37,500 nt of DNA, from assembly GCA_004843345.1 (NCBI GenBank), contig CP039460.1:1227501-1265000 (forward strand). The letters are read 5' to 3'. Under the pieces are notes generated by a model. It worked only from the letters and a program-made list of their open reading frames with translations. It had not been told where the DNA came from and ran no database searches. This DNA is from Acetobacteraceae bacterium (GTDB lineage: Bacteria; Pseudomonadota; Alphaproteobacteria; Acetobacterales; Acetobacteraceae). Below are positions 1 through 7,849 of the stretch, piece by piece. How positions within the stretch are numbered: position 1 is the stretch's first letter; each line of letters starts with the position of its first letter. The position numbers and the translations under genes are program-made.

Positions 1-700
<700 letters not shown>

Positions 701-701
701 C

Positions 702-718
702 TTTGTATTCAATACAAA
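702..718 (+). other. Small inverted repeat in the 23S-5S spacer
   Basis: tttgta and tacaaa pair around a five-base loop just after the 23S 3' end. This may form part of a processing structure in the rRNA precursor. The rest of the spacer (719-778) is pyrimidine-rich with no recognisable feature. Confidence 0.35.
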
Positions 719-790
719 CCAAACGCATCTCTTAATAACTTCTTCAATCTTACTTCTCTTCTATAACAATCCCTATCAGATGTGCCTCAG

Positions 791-908
791 CGGCGGGGGG
801 TTATGGCGAGGGTCCCAAACCCGATCCCATCCCGAACTCGATGGTTAAACCCCTCAGCGCCAATGATACTTCGTCTCAAGACGCGGAAAAGTAGGTCGCC
901 CCCCGCTA
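791..908 (+). rRNA. rrf: 5S ribosomal RNA
   Basis: It carries the conserved 5S core: cccgatcccatcccgaactcg near 820-840, cagcgccaatgatact near 855-870 and aagtaggtcgcc near 889-900. Helix I is formed by gcgggggg (793-800) pairing with ccccccgc (899-906). A nine-base outer stem, gatgtgcct (779-787) with aggcacatc (912-920), brackets the gene and probably guides precursor processing. Exact ends are estimated. Binding partners L5, L18 and L25 are known for the family; the L25-type gene lies further downstream. Confidence 0.93.
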
Positions 909-929
909 CTAAGGCACATCTCTTAAAAC

Positions 930-968
930 AAACCCCCCACTCAATTAACGCAAGTGGGGGGTTTGCTT
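930..968 (+). terminator. Intrinsic terminator of the rRNA operon
   Basis: A 12-bp stem, aaaccccccact (930-941) with agtggggggttt (953-964), closes an 11-base loop and is followed by a T-rich tail. It ends the rrn transcript. The left boundary of the 17.8-kb duplicated segment falls exactly on this hairpin. Confidence 0.85.
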
Positions 969-1187
969 TGCAAAAAAAGAATTAAGGGGGAGCTAGCACA
1001 AGTAGACCTTTAGTTCTTGTCTGCTCACTCAAAGAGTTTGGAAGACTATTGGGAAAAGTAACAAGAAAAAGGAAGCTGGGATTTATTCAAGATTGAAAAA
1101 ACAATCCCGTACCGCAATTAATCCTTCAGATAGAAGAGATTTTGCACAAATGAATGAACTTGTTTAGACTGTTCTCCTCTTTCCTTT
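969..1187. other. Intergenic region after the rRNA terminator, no confident gene
   Basis: It holds no convincing gene. A short open stretch ending in a stop at about 1165-1167 encodes a lysine-rich peptide, but its 5' part differs between the two copies because of indels. It has no clear ribosome binding site and no recognisable family. The 3' end carries the -10 element of the next gene. Confidence 0.4.
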
Positions 1188-1193
1188 TATAAT
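1188..1193 (+). promoter_or_regulatory. Candidate -10 element, possibly leaderless
   Basis: A perfect tataat lies only nine bases before the ATG at 1203. A start site 6-8 bases downstream would place transcription initiation at or next to the start codon. No Shine-Dalgarno sequence and no good -35 box are visible. Confidence 0.4.
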
Positions 1194-1202
1194 TGACTCT
1201 TT

Positions 1203-1877
1203 ATGCGATCTTCTTCTTTTCTATTTTCGGCTTTACTTCTTCCTCTTTCTCTTGGGGGATGTAATTCTTATTTTGCGAATGGCTTAACAAAAACATACTT
1301 TACATCAAAAGTATCGGATAATGTCTTCAAGTATAATTCGGCGTGCGTCCGTGATGAAAACTGGCGTATTGCGAATGCGCCTTATAGTACTTGCCGTATG
1401 TTCTTAAAAAAAGGATTACCTTTTTCTCAATATCAAACGTTACGTTTAGAAGAAGTTTCGGATAAACAGATTTCTGTTTGGGTGCAGGCAGATTATCAGC
1501 CAGATTTTATTGTGAAGGCTGTTCATTCTGAAATTGAGACACCGATTGAGTTAGATAACTGGGTGGAGACCTTAGGTGTTCCAACAAATGCTTTCGAAAA
1601 AGGGAAAATTCCTACGACAAAGCAAGGTGAAGTTCCTGATGAGGACGAAGTAAAACAGAATTTACAAGAGGCCTTAACGAATTTAGAAGCGCTTGTTACT
1701 TTGAGGGGTGCTGTGCGTAAAGGTGTTCCTGCTGAGATTATGAATCGGATTAACGAAGCCTATCCAAAAGAATGGACGCATCTTGAGGAGACACTTCAAA
1801 TCGCAGATAAAATGCACCATGGTGTGAGTTTAAAGGTTGCCGCAACAGAGTTTTTTGATGAACCACCCGCTATTTAG
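1203..1877 (+). CDS. Predicted lipoprotein, unknown function
   Basis: A 224-residue protein with a type II signal peptide: short basic start, hydrophobic residues 5-17 and lipobox LGGC with the lipidated cysteine at residue 20. Asn follows at +2, compatible with outer-membrane sorting. The mature part has two more cysteines near residues 48 and 63 and a helical, acidic C-terminal half. I do not recognise a family. A short stretch, NWVETLGVP, resembles EWSSRLGIP in the lipoprotein gene at 3312, so the two may be distantly related. It converges with the lipoprotein gene at 1884-2504, six bases apart. There is no ribosome binding site, and the -10 element is adjacent to the start. Lipidation would depend on the Lgt encoded further along. 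Confidence 0.8.
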   Translation: MRSSSFLFSALLLPLSLGGCNSYFANGLTKTYFTSKVSDNVFKYNSACVRDENWRIANAPYSTCRMFLKKGLPFSQYQTLRLEEVSDKQISVWVQADYQPDFIVKAVHSEIETPIELDNWVETLGVPTNAFEKGKIPTTKQGEVPDEDEVKQNLQEALTNLEALVTLRGAVRKGVPAEIMNRINEAYPKEWTHLEETLQIADKMHHGVSLKVAATEFFDEPPAI

Positions 1878-1883
1878 ATTGGA

Positions 1884-2504
1884 TTAAACCCAATCCCAGA
1901 GCCAGTGTAGATAGTTTCTTCTAGGCGTGAGATCTTTTTTTGTTTGCGGATCGGAACAATAGTTCCAACTTTGGAATGGGTATTCTTCTGTTAAACCCTG
2001 TGCGGTGACTCTCGCAACACAAGCTTGAATTTTGGGATTGTAAAAGTCGGGACCAGCCCAGTCTTTTCCTTGTTTCGCATTTTCGAGCTGATCATCATGC
2101 AAATGCAGGGCATGTACAATCATACTGCTTGAAAACCAGATTGTTTTGACAGGCGCATAGTTGCCATGAAGAAACTCGACAAGAACACCAGAGTCCGAAG
2201 TGCCATCTGTAAAATAAAGCGTCAAATAGCGACTGATCGTGTTTGGATCGTTTGGAATGATAATGCCAATTTCAGAGAGGCGCTGACGGTTTACAGGTGA
2301 GAGGGCTGACATGGATTTGATAGGTTTGGGAATGCTATCTTTATGATTGATGGAAGCATTCAAATAAGCAATATTATCTTTAGAGACAATGTGGGGATTG
2401 TTATCTAAATCAGGATAGCGATCAGGATCGGGAACCATACATCCTGCGATGGAAATTCCAGATGTGGCTATGAGAAAATATGTGATGATTTTTTGCACGA
2501 GCAT
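1884..2504 (-). CDS. Predicted lipoprotein with C-terminal cysteine pair, unknown function
   Basis: A 206-residue protein. Hydrophobic residues 6-20 end in lipobox IAGC with the lipid-attachment cysteine at residue 22, so it should be anchored in the envelope. The rest is probably a small mixed alpha/beta domain. Near the C-terminus, C162 and C183 bracket a 20-residue segment (ACVARV ... YCSDP) that resembles the paired-cysteine motif of operon genes A, C and D. The protein ends with an aromatic tail, HWLWDWV. It is transcribed divergently from operon A-D across a 148-bp spacer and convergently with the lipoprotein at 1203. The family was not recognised. Confidence 0.8.
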   Translation of the reverse strand: MLVQKIITYFLIATSGISIAGCMVPDPDRYPDLDNNPHIVSKDNIAYLNASINHKDSIPKPIKSMSALSPVNRQRLSEIGIIIPNDPNTISRYLTLYFTDGTSDSGVLVEFLHGNYAPVKTIWFSSSMIVHALHLHDDQLENAKQGKDWAGPDFYNPKIQACVARVTAQGLTEEYPFQSWNYCSDPQTKKDLTPRRNYLHWLWDWV

Positions 2505-2652
2505 TTTGTCCCATACCCAGTTTATTAGCGTGATAATAGAATGGCTTAAATTTAGAAACTCTGCTTTGATTTTATCATTACATTTTAGGGTAAGGCTAGT
2601 ATAAAACGATATGTGGGATGCTTATGAAAAAAGATAAAAAGGAGGGATTTTC
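2505..2652. promoter_or_regulatory. Divergent intergenic promoter region
   Basis: On the + strand, ttacat (2578-2583) and tataaa (2600-2605) are separated by 16 bases and form a plausible sigma-70-type promoter for the operon starting at 2653. The ribosome binding site aggagg lies at 2640-2645. The minus-strand promoter for the lipoprotein should also be here but I could not resolve it. Confidence 0.5.
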
Positions 2653-3315
2653 TTGGAATTTACTCGGCGGTTAAAACAAGGCAGATTATTTTATTGCTTT
2701 TTTTTCTTATTTGCCTTTCTGATCCCTTTAAATCTTTCGGCTTTCCCAGTACAGAGTGCTTTGCCTCATAGTAGTTTTGAGGAAATTAAGGCTGATAGTA
2801 AGGCTGCGCCATATCATGAGACGCGTCCTTTGTCGGAAGTTTGGGATAGTGCGCGTGAGCATGAAGAGGCATTTACTTTTTTACATGAGATTCCTTCCTC
2901 CATTGCAGGCGAAAAGCCGACGCAGGTGGTTTTACTCATTTTCCCGAAAATTACTTCTGGCCTTTTAAGTTTTAGCGAAGTTGGAAAAGTAAAGCCCATT
3001 TTTGGTAAAGATCATCAGCGCTATCCACCACTCGTTTCTTATCAGGGAGATCAGTTAACTTTATTTCAGTTGATACAATCAGGGCATCGTGCTTGTGAAG
3101 TTACGATGACAGTTCAGCAAGGGGAGATTGTGACAGCGAAGGAAAGTGCAGGCTGTGCGGATTATGAATCTAAAGGGCATTTGCTTTCGAAAGCGCTGAT
3201 TGGTGCTAAAATGGCGCCTCCTATTAAGAGGCCAGCTGGAACAAAAAATACAGATGTCAAAAAACAGAGTGATCTTAAAAAAGTAGATGATGATAAAGAT
3301 CAGGATGAGGAATGA
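2653..3315 (+). CDS. Operon gene A: secreted protein with paired-cysteine domain
   Basis: A 220-residue protein starting at TTG. The start is chosen because aggagg lies seven bases upstream and an Arg-rich n-region followed by a hydrophobic core (residues 11-29) makes a good signal peptide, probably cleaved near LSA. The C-terminal half holds LTLFQ (136-140), C148 and C168, followed by Tyr171. The same arrangement recurs in the products at 4529 and 5497, so the three are paralogues with a probable disulfide. The end is a charged Lys/Asp/Glu tail. It is first in the operon, and its stop overlaps the next start (ATGA). Function unknown; a periplasmic or cell-surface role is inferred from the signal peptide only. 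Confidence 0.8.
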   Translation: MEFTRRLKQGRLFYCFFFLFAFLIPLNLSAFPVQSALPHSSFEEIKADSKAAPYHETRPLSEVWDSAREHEEAFTFLHEIPSSIAGEKPTQVVLLIFPKITSGLLSFSEVGKVKPIFGKDHQRYPPLVSYQGDQLTLFQLIQSGHRACEVTMTVQQGEIVTAKESAGCADYESKGHLLSKALIGAKMAPPIKRPAGTKNTDVKKQSDLKKVDDDKDQDEE

Positions 3316-4472
3316 GTAATATTTCTTTTTTACGCAGAATATTTTGCTGGGCACTTCCTTTCTCTTTAGCAAGCTGTGCTTCACCTGTTGAAATGGTGCA
3401 TTCTAAGATGCAGTACATGACGGCGACGCCAGAATATGCTGCCCCAGACCTTGAGGTGTGGCAGAAAACAGGCTTGTTGTACGAAGATTATCAGAATATT
3501 CATGATGCTGGATGGACATTTGAAGATTATGCCGCAGTAGATGATGGGAATTTACCCTTGCGTTCTCCAACGAGGGTGATGGCCGCTGTGGCGTGGGGGC
3601 GCGCTGGCATTCATAGTTGGCAAACGATTATGCAATTTGCATCTATTGGCTTAAATAAACCTTATATGGTGGAGGAATGGAGTTCACGTCTTGGGATTCC
3701 CCGAGAAGACATCATGGACAAGGAACAGCATTTTGAGGTTTTTTCACGTTATATGAAGGCCGCAGATGACCCTGTCTCTGGCGTTTCTGCAAAATCTTTG
3801 AAAGAGGCTATTCGTCTTCAAAAAGGCCGTTGCTGGGATGCTGCTGACTTTAAGAGGGTTATTGTTGAAGCTAAAATGATTGAAAAGGGCGTTGCTGTAA
3901 ACAAGGCAGCAGAGATGTACCGTCGGTCTGGCTCTGAAATCGAATTAGCGAAGATGCAAAAATTTTGGGGGAAAGATATTCTTGAAGCGTGTAATGGTAT
4001 TCCAGAATATCAGTTAGAAACGCAGGATCCTTTTGCAGTTGAAGGACATTGTATCTTTACTGTTTTAGCGCTTAATGAAACCAATTTTCAGCGTGTTGAA
4101 GGGGGGCGTGTTCTTTATAAAAATTATCAGCCAGCACGTTTGATTGAACCTGGTGCTGAACCCTTTCGTTTTGGAATGGGCACACCGCCAGCAGTGAGCG
4201 GTCCGACAGCAATTTTATTAGGGGAAGAACCTCTTTCTTATAAAGATAGAGAAACAGGTGAAAAAATTGTTCCGATGCGATTTAAAGTCATTAAGTATGT
4301 AGACCTCAGTGCTAATTTTTATTTAGAGCAGAGTGAAAAATATAATGAAAAAAATGGGTTAAGTTTTGAAAAAAGTCTTTTAAAAGATCAGAACGAACAA
4401 GAAAAAGCACCGGATGTCAGGAGTTTTTCACATATTCCAGACCTTCCTTTTAGTGGTGACCCAGCAAAGTAA
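3312..4472 (+). CDS. Operon gene B: large predicted lipoprotein, unknown function
   Basis: A 386-residue protein with a basic start, hydrophobic core and lipobox LASC (residues 19-22), so it is likely lipid-anchored. The central part (residues 45-205) is helical and rich in Trp, Tyr and acidic residues, with short look-alike units such as YEDYQNIHDAGW and TFEDYAAVDDG. The C-terminal part (about 225-345) looks like a beta-rich domain. It is translationally coupled to gene A through a four-base overlap and is followed 56 bases later by gene C. EWSSRLGIP near residue 121 resembles a segment of the lipoprotein at 1203. The family was not recognised. Confidence 0.8.
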   Translation: MSNISFLRRIFCWALPFSLASCASPVEMVHSKMQYMTATPEYAAPDLEVWQKTGLLYEDYQNIHDAGWTFEDYAAVDDGNLPLRSPTRVMAAVAWGRAGIHSWQTIMQFASIGLNKPYMVEEWSSRLGIPREDIMDKEQHFEVFSRYMKAADDPVSGVSAKSLKEAIRLQKGRCWDAADFKRVIVEAKMIEKGVAVNKAAEMYRRSGSEIELAKMQKFWGKDILEACNGIPEYQLETQDPFAVEGHCIFTVLALNETNFQRVEGGRVLYKNYQPARLIEPGAEPFRFGMGTPPAVSGPTAILLGEEPLSYKDRETGEKIVPMRFKVIKYVDLSANFYLEQSEKYNEKNGLSFEKSLLKDQNEQEKAPDVRSFSHIPDLPFSGDPAK

Positions 4473-4528
4473 ATTCTTAAACGATTTATTATTAAAATAG
4501 AAATAGAGAATAAGAGAGGGTGTTGGGT

Positions 4529-5476
4529 ATGAGTCAGAGAAGTATCGTTCAGAAGTTTGTTTTAATTCTTTTTACGCTTGGCGCAGGGGCTAGTCTTTAC
4601 GCTTTGTTTGAACATAACGTTGCTACCCATCATGCCCATCATAAAGCTGAAACTTCAAAAGATACGGGCATTTCGGGCTATATTGATCAGGGTGTTAATG
4701 AGGTAAGCCATTGGTGGAATGGTGATGCATCCCATTCAGAAAATTCCATTTCTTCAGACCATGCACCTTCTGCGAAGGCATTAGATTCAGATACCGAAGT
4801 GGAGAAAATTCAGGTGGGATCTGAGGAACGACAGCAGGAATCAGCAGATAAAGAGGATGATAAAGATTTATCAGATACTTTAAGTGCTTTGGAAAGCAAA
4901 TCAGATTCTGTTTCTGCGCCTGTTTTTGACAGTTATGCGAAACCAACTTCCAAAGTTTTAAAAGAGCGTGAAAAGGTCTTATTAGCTAATCGAGCCGTGC
5001 AGGAAAAGAAAAACCAAGCCATTCAACGTGCAAGGGCACAAGAAATCAATAAAACACCCAAGATGCTTTTTAAGTCGGATGTGATGCAGGCTAAAAAAGA
5101 TTTAGGTTTTAGTCCGCAAGGCTATCATCTTTGGGAAAATGCAAATGGTTTTTTATTGCTTAATCCTAAAACCTTACGTTTTGAATTGGTTTTAGAAACA
5201 GAAAATTGCGCAGGCGCTTTGGGGCAAGATACACCAGAATTAAAACAGGTTTTTTCACGAAAAAAGATTAATGAGCATGCGGAAACACTTACTCTTTTCC
5301 AAGCAAATCAAGAAGGGCAGTCTGCGAAAGATTCTTTGTCTTGTCAGGTTGGTCTAAAGTTTAAGGATGGGAAAGTCATTCAGGCAAGTGAGAAAAACTG
5401 CACTTATTGGCATGGGGCAGAATGTGCGTTTAGCGTTCCCTTAAAGGGATTAAGAGCGTTACCAGATTTAAAATGA
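4529..5476 (+). CDS. Operon gene C: membrane-anchored protein with paired-cysteine domain
   Basis: A 315-residue protein. I take ATG 4529 rather than the upstream GTG 4520 because agaggg sits eight bases before it. An N-terminal hydrophobic segment (about residues 7-27) is an anchor or uncleaved signal. It is followed by a His-rich patch, an acidic low-complexity linker (about 70-130) and a charged, probably coiled-coil stretch (about 137-172). The C-terminal domain (about 195-315) carries LTLFQ, C272 and C291, matching genes A and D, plus extra cysteines 227 and 299. The linker suggests the domain is held away from the inner membrane. Its stop overlaps the reading frame upstream of gene D. 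Function unknown. Confidence 0.8.
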   Translation: MSQRSIVQKFVLILFTLGAGASLYALFEHNVATHHAHHKAETSKDTGISGYIDQGVNEVSHWWNGDASHSENSISSDHAPSAKALDSDTEVEKIQVGSEERQQESADKEDDKDLSDTLSALESKSDSVSAPVFDSYAKPTSKVLKEREKVLLANRAVQEKKNQAIQRARAQEINKTPKMLFKSDVMQAKKDLGFSPQGYHLWENANGFLLLNPKTLRFELVLETENCAGALGQDTPELKQVFSRKKINEHAETLTLFQANQEGQSAKDSLSCQVGLKFKDGKVIQASEKNCTYWHGAECAFSVPLKGLRALPDLK

Positions 5477-5496
5477 TAGTCTTTTGGAGGTCTAAG

Positions 5497-6009
5497 ATGT
5501 TGGACAAGAAAACTTCTCTGCACAAGTTATTTTTCTTGGGTTTGGGTATAGGTGTCTTTGCTCTAAATTCTGGCATTCAGGCTCAGGAAAAAAATCCTTT
5601 AATTGAGCAGAAAGATCTTTCCAGTAAAACGCTAGAAGAACTCTGGAAAGAGGCGAATGTTCCCGGGAAGGCACTCTGTTTTATTAAGATGAATAAAAAT
5701 GACCAACTTGCTGTGCTCATTAGTCCATCTCTTGGATTTGGGGCTATCACGGAAAAAGGGGCAAGTGGGCATTTAAGTTTAGGCTATCAAACGGATACGC
5801 CAGCAAAGGCGACTCAAAAAGAAAATAATTTGGTGATTAGCTATAACGGAGACGCTCATCGAAAAGCCTGCTCTGTTTCTATGGAGATAGAAGGCGCTAA
5901 AATTCGAACAGTGAAGGCGACAGAGGGATGTTCAGATTATGAGGATGGACAAGATCATTTTGAGGGTGATTTGATTGGTGCAACAGCGATTATGTCAAAT
6001 TCGCATTGA
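5497..6009 (+). CDS. Operon gene D: small secreted protein with paired-cysteine domain
   Basis: A 170-residue protein. The start at ATG 5497 is preferred because ggagg lies six bases upstream. An in-frame ATG at 5473 overlaps the previous stop and would add eight residues ahead of the signal peptide. The signal peptide is residues 1-29, with likely cleavage at IQA. The mature protein has C61 and the pair C125/C145 followed by SDYE. The block LEELW ... LAVLISP aligns by eye with LSEVW ... VVLLIFP in gene A, so A and D share their whole mature domain. It is last in the operon, and a strong terminator follows at 6026-6060. Function unknown; a periplasmic location is inferred. Confidence 0.8.
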   Translation: MLDKKTSLHKLFFLGLGIGVFALNSGIQAQEKNPLIEQKDLSSKTLEELWKEANVPGKALCFIKMNKNDQLAVLISPSLGFGAITEKGASGHLSLGYQTDTPAKATQKENNLVISYNGDAHRKACSVSMEIEGAKIRTVKATEGCSDYEDGQDHFEGDLIGATAIMSNSH

Positions 6010-6025
6010 GTTTTTGATATAATCG

Positions 6026-6060
6026 TAAAAAGCCTGCTTTGAATTTAAGCAGGCTTTTTA
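6026..6060. terminator. Bidirectional intrinsic terminator
   Basis: A perfect 14-bp stem (6026-6039 with 6047-6060) around a seven-base loop has a run of A on one side and T on the other. It sits between the ends of operon A-D and the convergent mucR-like gene and can serve both. Confidence 0.9.
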
Positions 6061-6080
6061 CGTTTGAGATATGATAGATT

Positions 6081-6512
6081 TTATTTTTTTTGATGCCCAA
6101 GGCCGATTTTTTGCGCAAGTTGTGAGCGTTGCTTTGCATAGTTCGGTGCCACCATTGGATAGCTTGTTGGAAGTGACCAGCGGGCTCGGTACTCCTCAGG
6201 TGTCATGTTATAGACAGATTTCAGATGACGGCGTAAAAGTTTCAGTTTTTTTCCGTCTTCTAAACAGATGATGTAGTCTGGAAAAACAGATTTTTTTGGG
6301 TCAATTGCCGGTGTAAGCTTATTGTTTGAAGCAATTGTTCCTTGATTGGTTGCTTCCAGAGCGCTGTACACTTCGCTGATAAGTGTAGAAAGCTTTTCCA
6401 CAGGGACGGTGTGTGCGGAGACATAAGCGCTGACAATTTCTGTTGTAAATGCCCTTAATTCAGAACGTAAGTCCGTTGAGTGGCCGTTCTTAGCAGCAGA
6501 TTCAATAGTCAT
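6081..6512 (-). CDS. MucR/Ros-family transcriptional regulator
   Basis: A 143-residue protein of the usual MucR length. The C-terminal half carries the family signature: YIICLEDGKKLKLLRRHL, then MTPEEYRARW, then YPMVAPNYAKQRS. This is the single prokaryotic zinc-finger DNA-binding domain. The second metal position is Asp (CLED) instead of Cys, a variant also known in rhizobial MucR-like proteins. The N-terminal half should mediate oligomerisation. MucR proteins bind AT-rich DNA and act as global regulators of surface and envelope genes in alphaproteobacteria, often with autorepression. The location beside an envelope gene cluster fits but does not prove a link. An aggaaaaattt ribosome binding region precedes the start. 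Confidence 0.93.
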   Translation of the reverse strand: MTIESAAKNGHSTDLRSELRAFTTEIVSAYVSAHTVPVEKLSTLISEVYSALEATNQGTIASNNKLTPAIDPKKSVFPDYIICLEDGKKLKLLRRHLKSVYNMTPEEYRARWSLPTSYPMVAPNYAKQRSQLAQKIGLGHQKK

Positions 6513-6784
6513 AAATTTTTCCTCACCAAATGGGAGCGCTTATTAGGATATAATTTCATTTCTTTGAGAATACTAAACACAGAGAATGAGAATTGCTAGA
6601 GCAGATTTGTTGCGCATTATAAGTGATAGATAAATAAAAAAAAGAAATTACTTAATTTTGATGAGAAAAAACAAGTATATACTCATTTAGGGATTTTGGC
6701 AGAGATACTCAGAAAACAGAACTTTAATCTCTTTTAAAATTCTTTAGACTACACTTTTCTTTTGGGCTTAAAGATAAAATTTTA
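6513..6784. promoter_or_regulatory. AT-rich divergent spacer between mucR-like and LysE-type genes
   Basis: 272 bases of very AT-rich sequence with no gene. It must contain the promoters of both flanking genes and could hold MucR-type binding sites, since these favour AT-rich DNA. Several TA-rich -10-like strings occur (for example tatact near 6680) but no -35/-10 pair stands out. Confidence 0.4.
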
Positions 6785-7441
6785 ATGACATCCTCTATTC
6801 TTTCTTCCTTACTTGCTTACACTGTTGCTTCTCTTTTTTTAGCGGCAACACCGGGGCCAGATATGATTTTGGTTCTTCGCTCTGCGATCAAAGATGGTTT
6901 TCGCTTTTCTTTTGGGGTCATTTTAGGCATTTTGACCTCTTTATTCTTTTGGGGCATTGCGACGATTTTAGGATTAAGCGCTTTGCTATTTCATTTTAAA
7001 CAGGCCTTCATCGTTTTAAAATGGGCAGGTGTCTTATATCTCCTTTATCTTGCTCTGCGCTCAATCTTGAGCAAGCCCAAGGATTTGATTTCCGATACTG
7101 CAAATTTGGACAATGTGATAAACACGCCAAGAGCTTCTTTACTCACAGCCTATGGGCAAGGTTTGATGACAAATCTCTTTAATCCAATGATTGGTTTTTT
7201 GTTTTTATTTGTTTTTCCAGCTTTTATTCCCAAAGAGCAGGATATTCAATTCTTTACACTTATTTTAACTTTTTTACAGATGCTGGTCGCTTTTTCTATT
7301 TTTACGAGTTTGGCGCTTTTTGCTCAGCCAGCTTCAATATGGCTAAAAAAAGGAAAAAGTGCTGTTTGGATAGACCGCATTGCGGGGATTTCATTGCTTT
7401 ATTTTGCAATTAAACTTTTTTTAGCCCAACCACCTGTTTAA
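6785..7441 (+). CDS. LysE/RhtB-family amino-acid exporter
   Basis: A 218-residue, strongly hydrophobic protein of typical RhtB/LysE length (about 200-220). The family N-terminus is clear: a hydrophobic helix, then ATPGPDMILVLRSA and a Gly-rich second helix (FGVILGI). Five to six transmembrane helices are expected, at about residues 5-25, 40-65, 68-90, 115-140, 145-175 and 188-210. The family exports amino acids or derivatives such as homoserine, threonine or lysine across the inner membrane. The substrate cannot be told from the sequence. It stands alone on the + strand with a weak ribosome binding region. Confidence 0.92.
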   Translation: MTSSILSSLLAYTVASLFLAATPGPDMILVLRSAIKDGFRFSFGVILGILTSLFFWGIATILGLSALLFHFKQAFIVLKWAGVLYLLYLALRSILSKPKDLISDTANLDNVINTPRASLLTAYGQGLMTNLFNPMIGFLFLFVFPAFIPKEQDIQFFTLILTFLQMLVAFSIFTSLALFAQPASIWLKKGKSAVWIDRIAGISLLYFAIKLFLAQPPV

Positions 7442-7546
7442 GGGCTTGTCCAATGAGAGAGGGAGTGAGAAAATCAAGCTGTGTCTATGAGAGATGAAGT
7501 GAAATTTATCTGCTCCTTTTAATTTTAAGTCGTTGTAAGGTTTTAT

Positions 7547-7792
7547 ATGTCAGAACAAAATGTGAATGTTCACGATAGTATTGAAAAAGCGGTTTCTTCT
7601 GCAATGGGAAGAGAGCCTTCTGAGGATATTTTGCTCGAAGAGTTGGATGATATGCAAGATTTCGGTTTGGATGATTTTGGAGAAAAGTCTTCCTGCTGTT
7701 TTGCAAAACATAAATGTAAAATTGTCTTGGCTTTAGTCGTCTTGGCCGTTTTGTTTCTTATTAAAAGATCCCGCGGTTGCTGCAAGAAATAA
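7547..7792 (+). CDS. Small Cys-rich single-TM protein, unknown function
   Basis: An 81-residue protein. Residues 1-45 are soluble and acidic with no signal peptide. A CC pair (about 50-51) and C57 precede one hydrophobic helix (about 59-73, IVLALVVLAVLFL). The tail is basic and again has CC (KRSRGCCKK). The layout is that of a tail-anchored inner-membrane protein with cysteines on both sides of the helix. Acidic linker repeats such as LEELDDMQDFGLDDFG are notable. No family was recognised. A perfect terminator follows. The acidic-to-Cys layout argues for a real gene over a chance frame. Confidence 0.65.
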   Translation: MSEQNVNVHDSIEKAVSSAMGREPSEDILLEELDDMQDFGLDDFGEKSSCCFAKHKCKIVLALVVLAVLFLIKRSRGCCKK

Positions 7793-7812
7793 AAATTTTG
7801 CATGTTAGCTTT

Positions 7813-7844
7813 AAAAAAGGAGACTGAATTCAGTCTCCTTTTTT
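7813..7844. terminator. Bidirectional terminator, perfect palindrome
   Basis: A 32-base perfect palindrome with 16-base arms (six A, ggagactg, aatt centre), ending in six T on either strand. It separates the convergent genes ending at 7792 and 7850. Confidence 0.9.
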
Positions 7845-7849
7845 ACGTT

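Noticed and set aside
6071-6271. 66-codon + strand frame after operon D
   Set aside because: It is antisense to the mucR-like gene, whose family match is strong.
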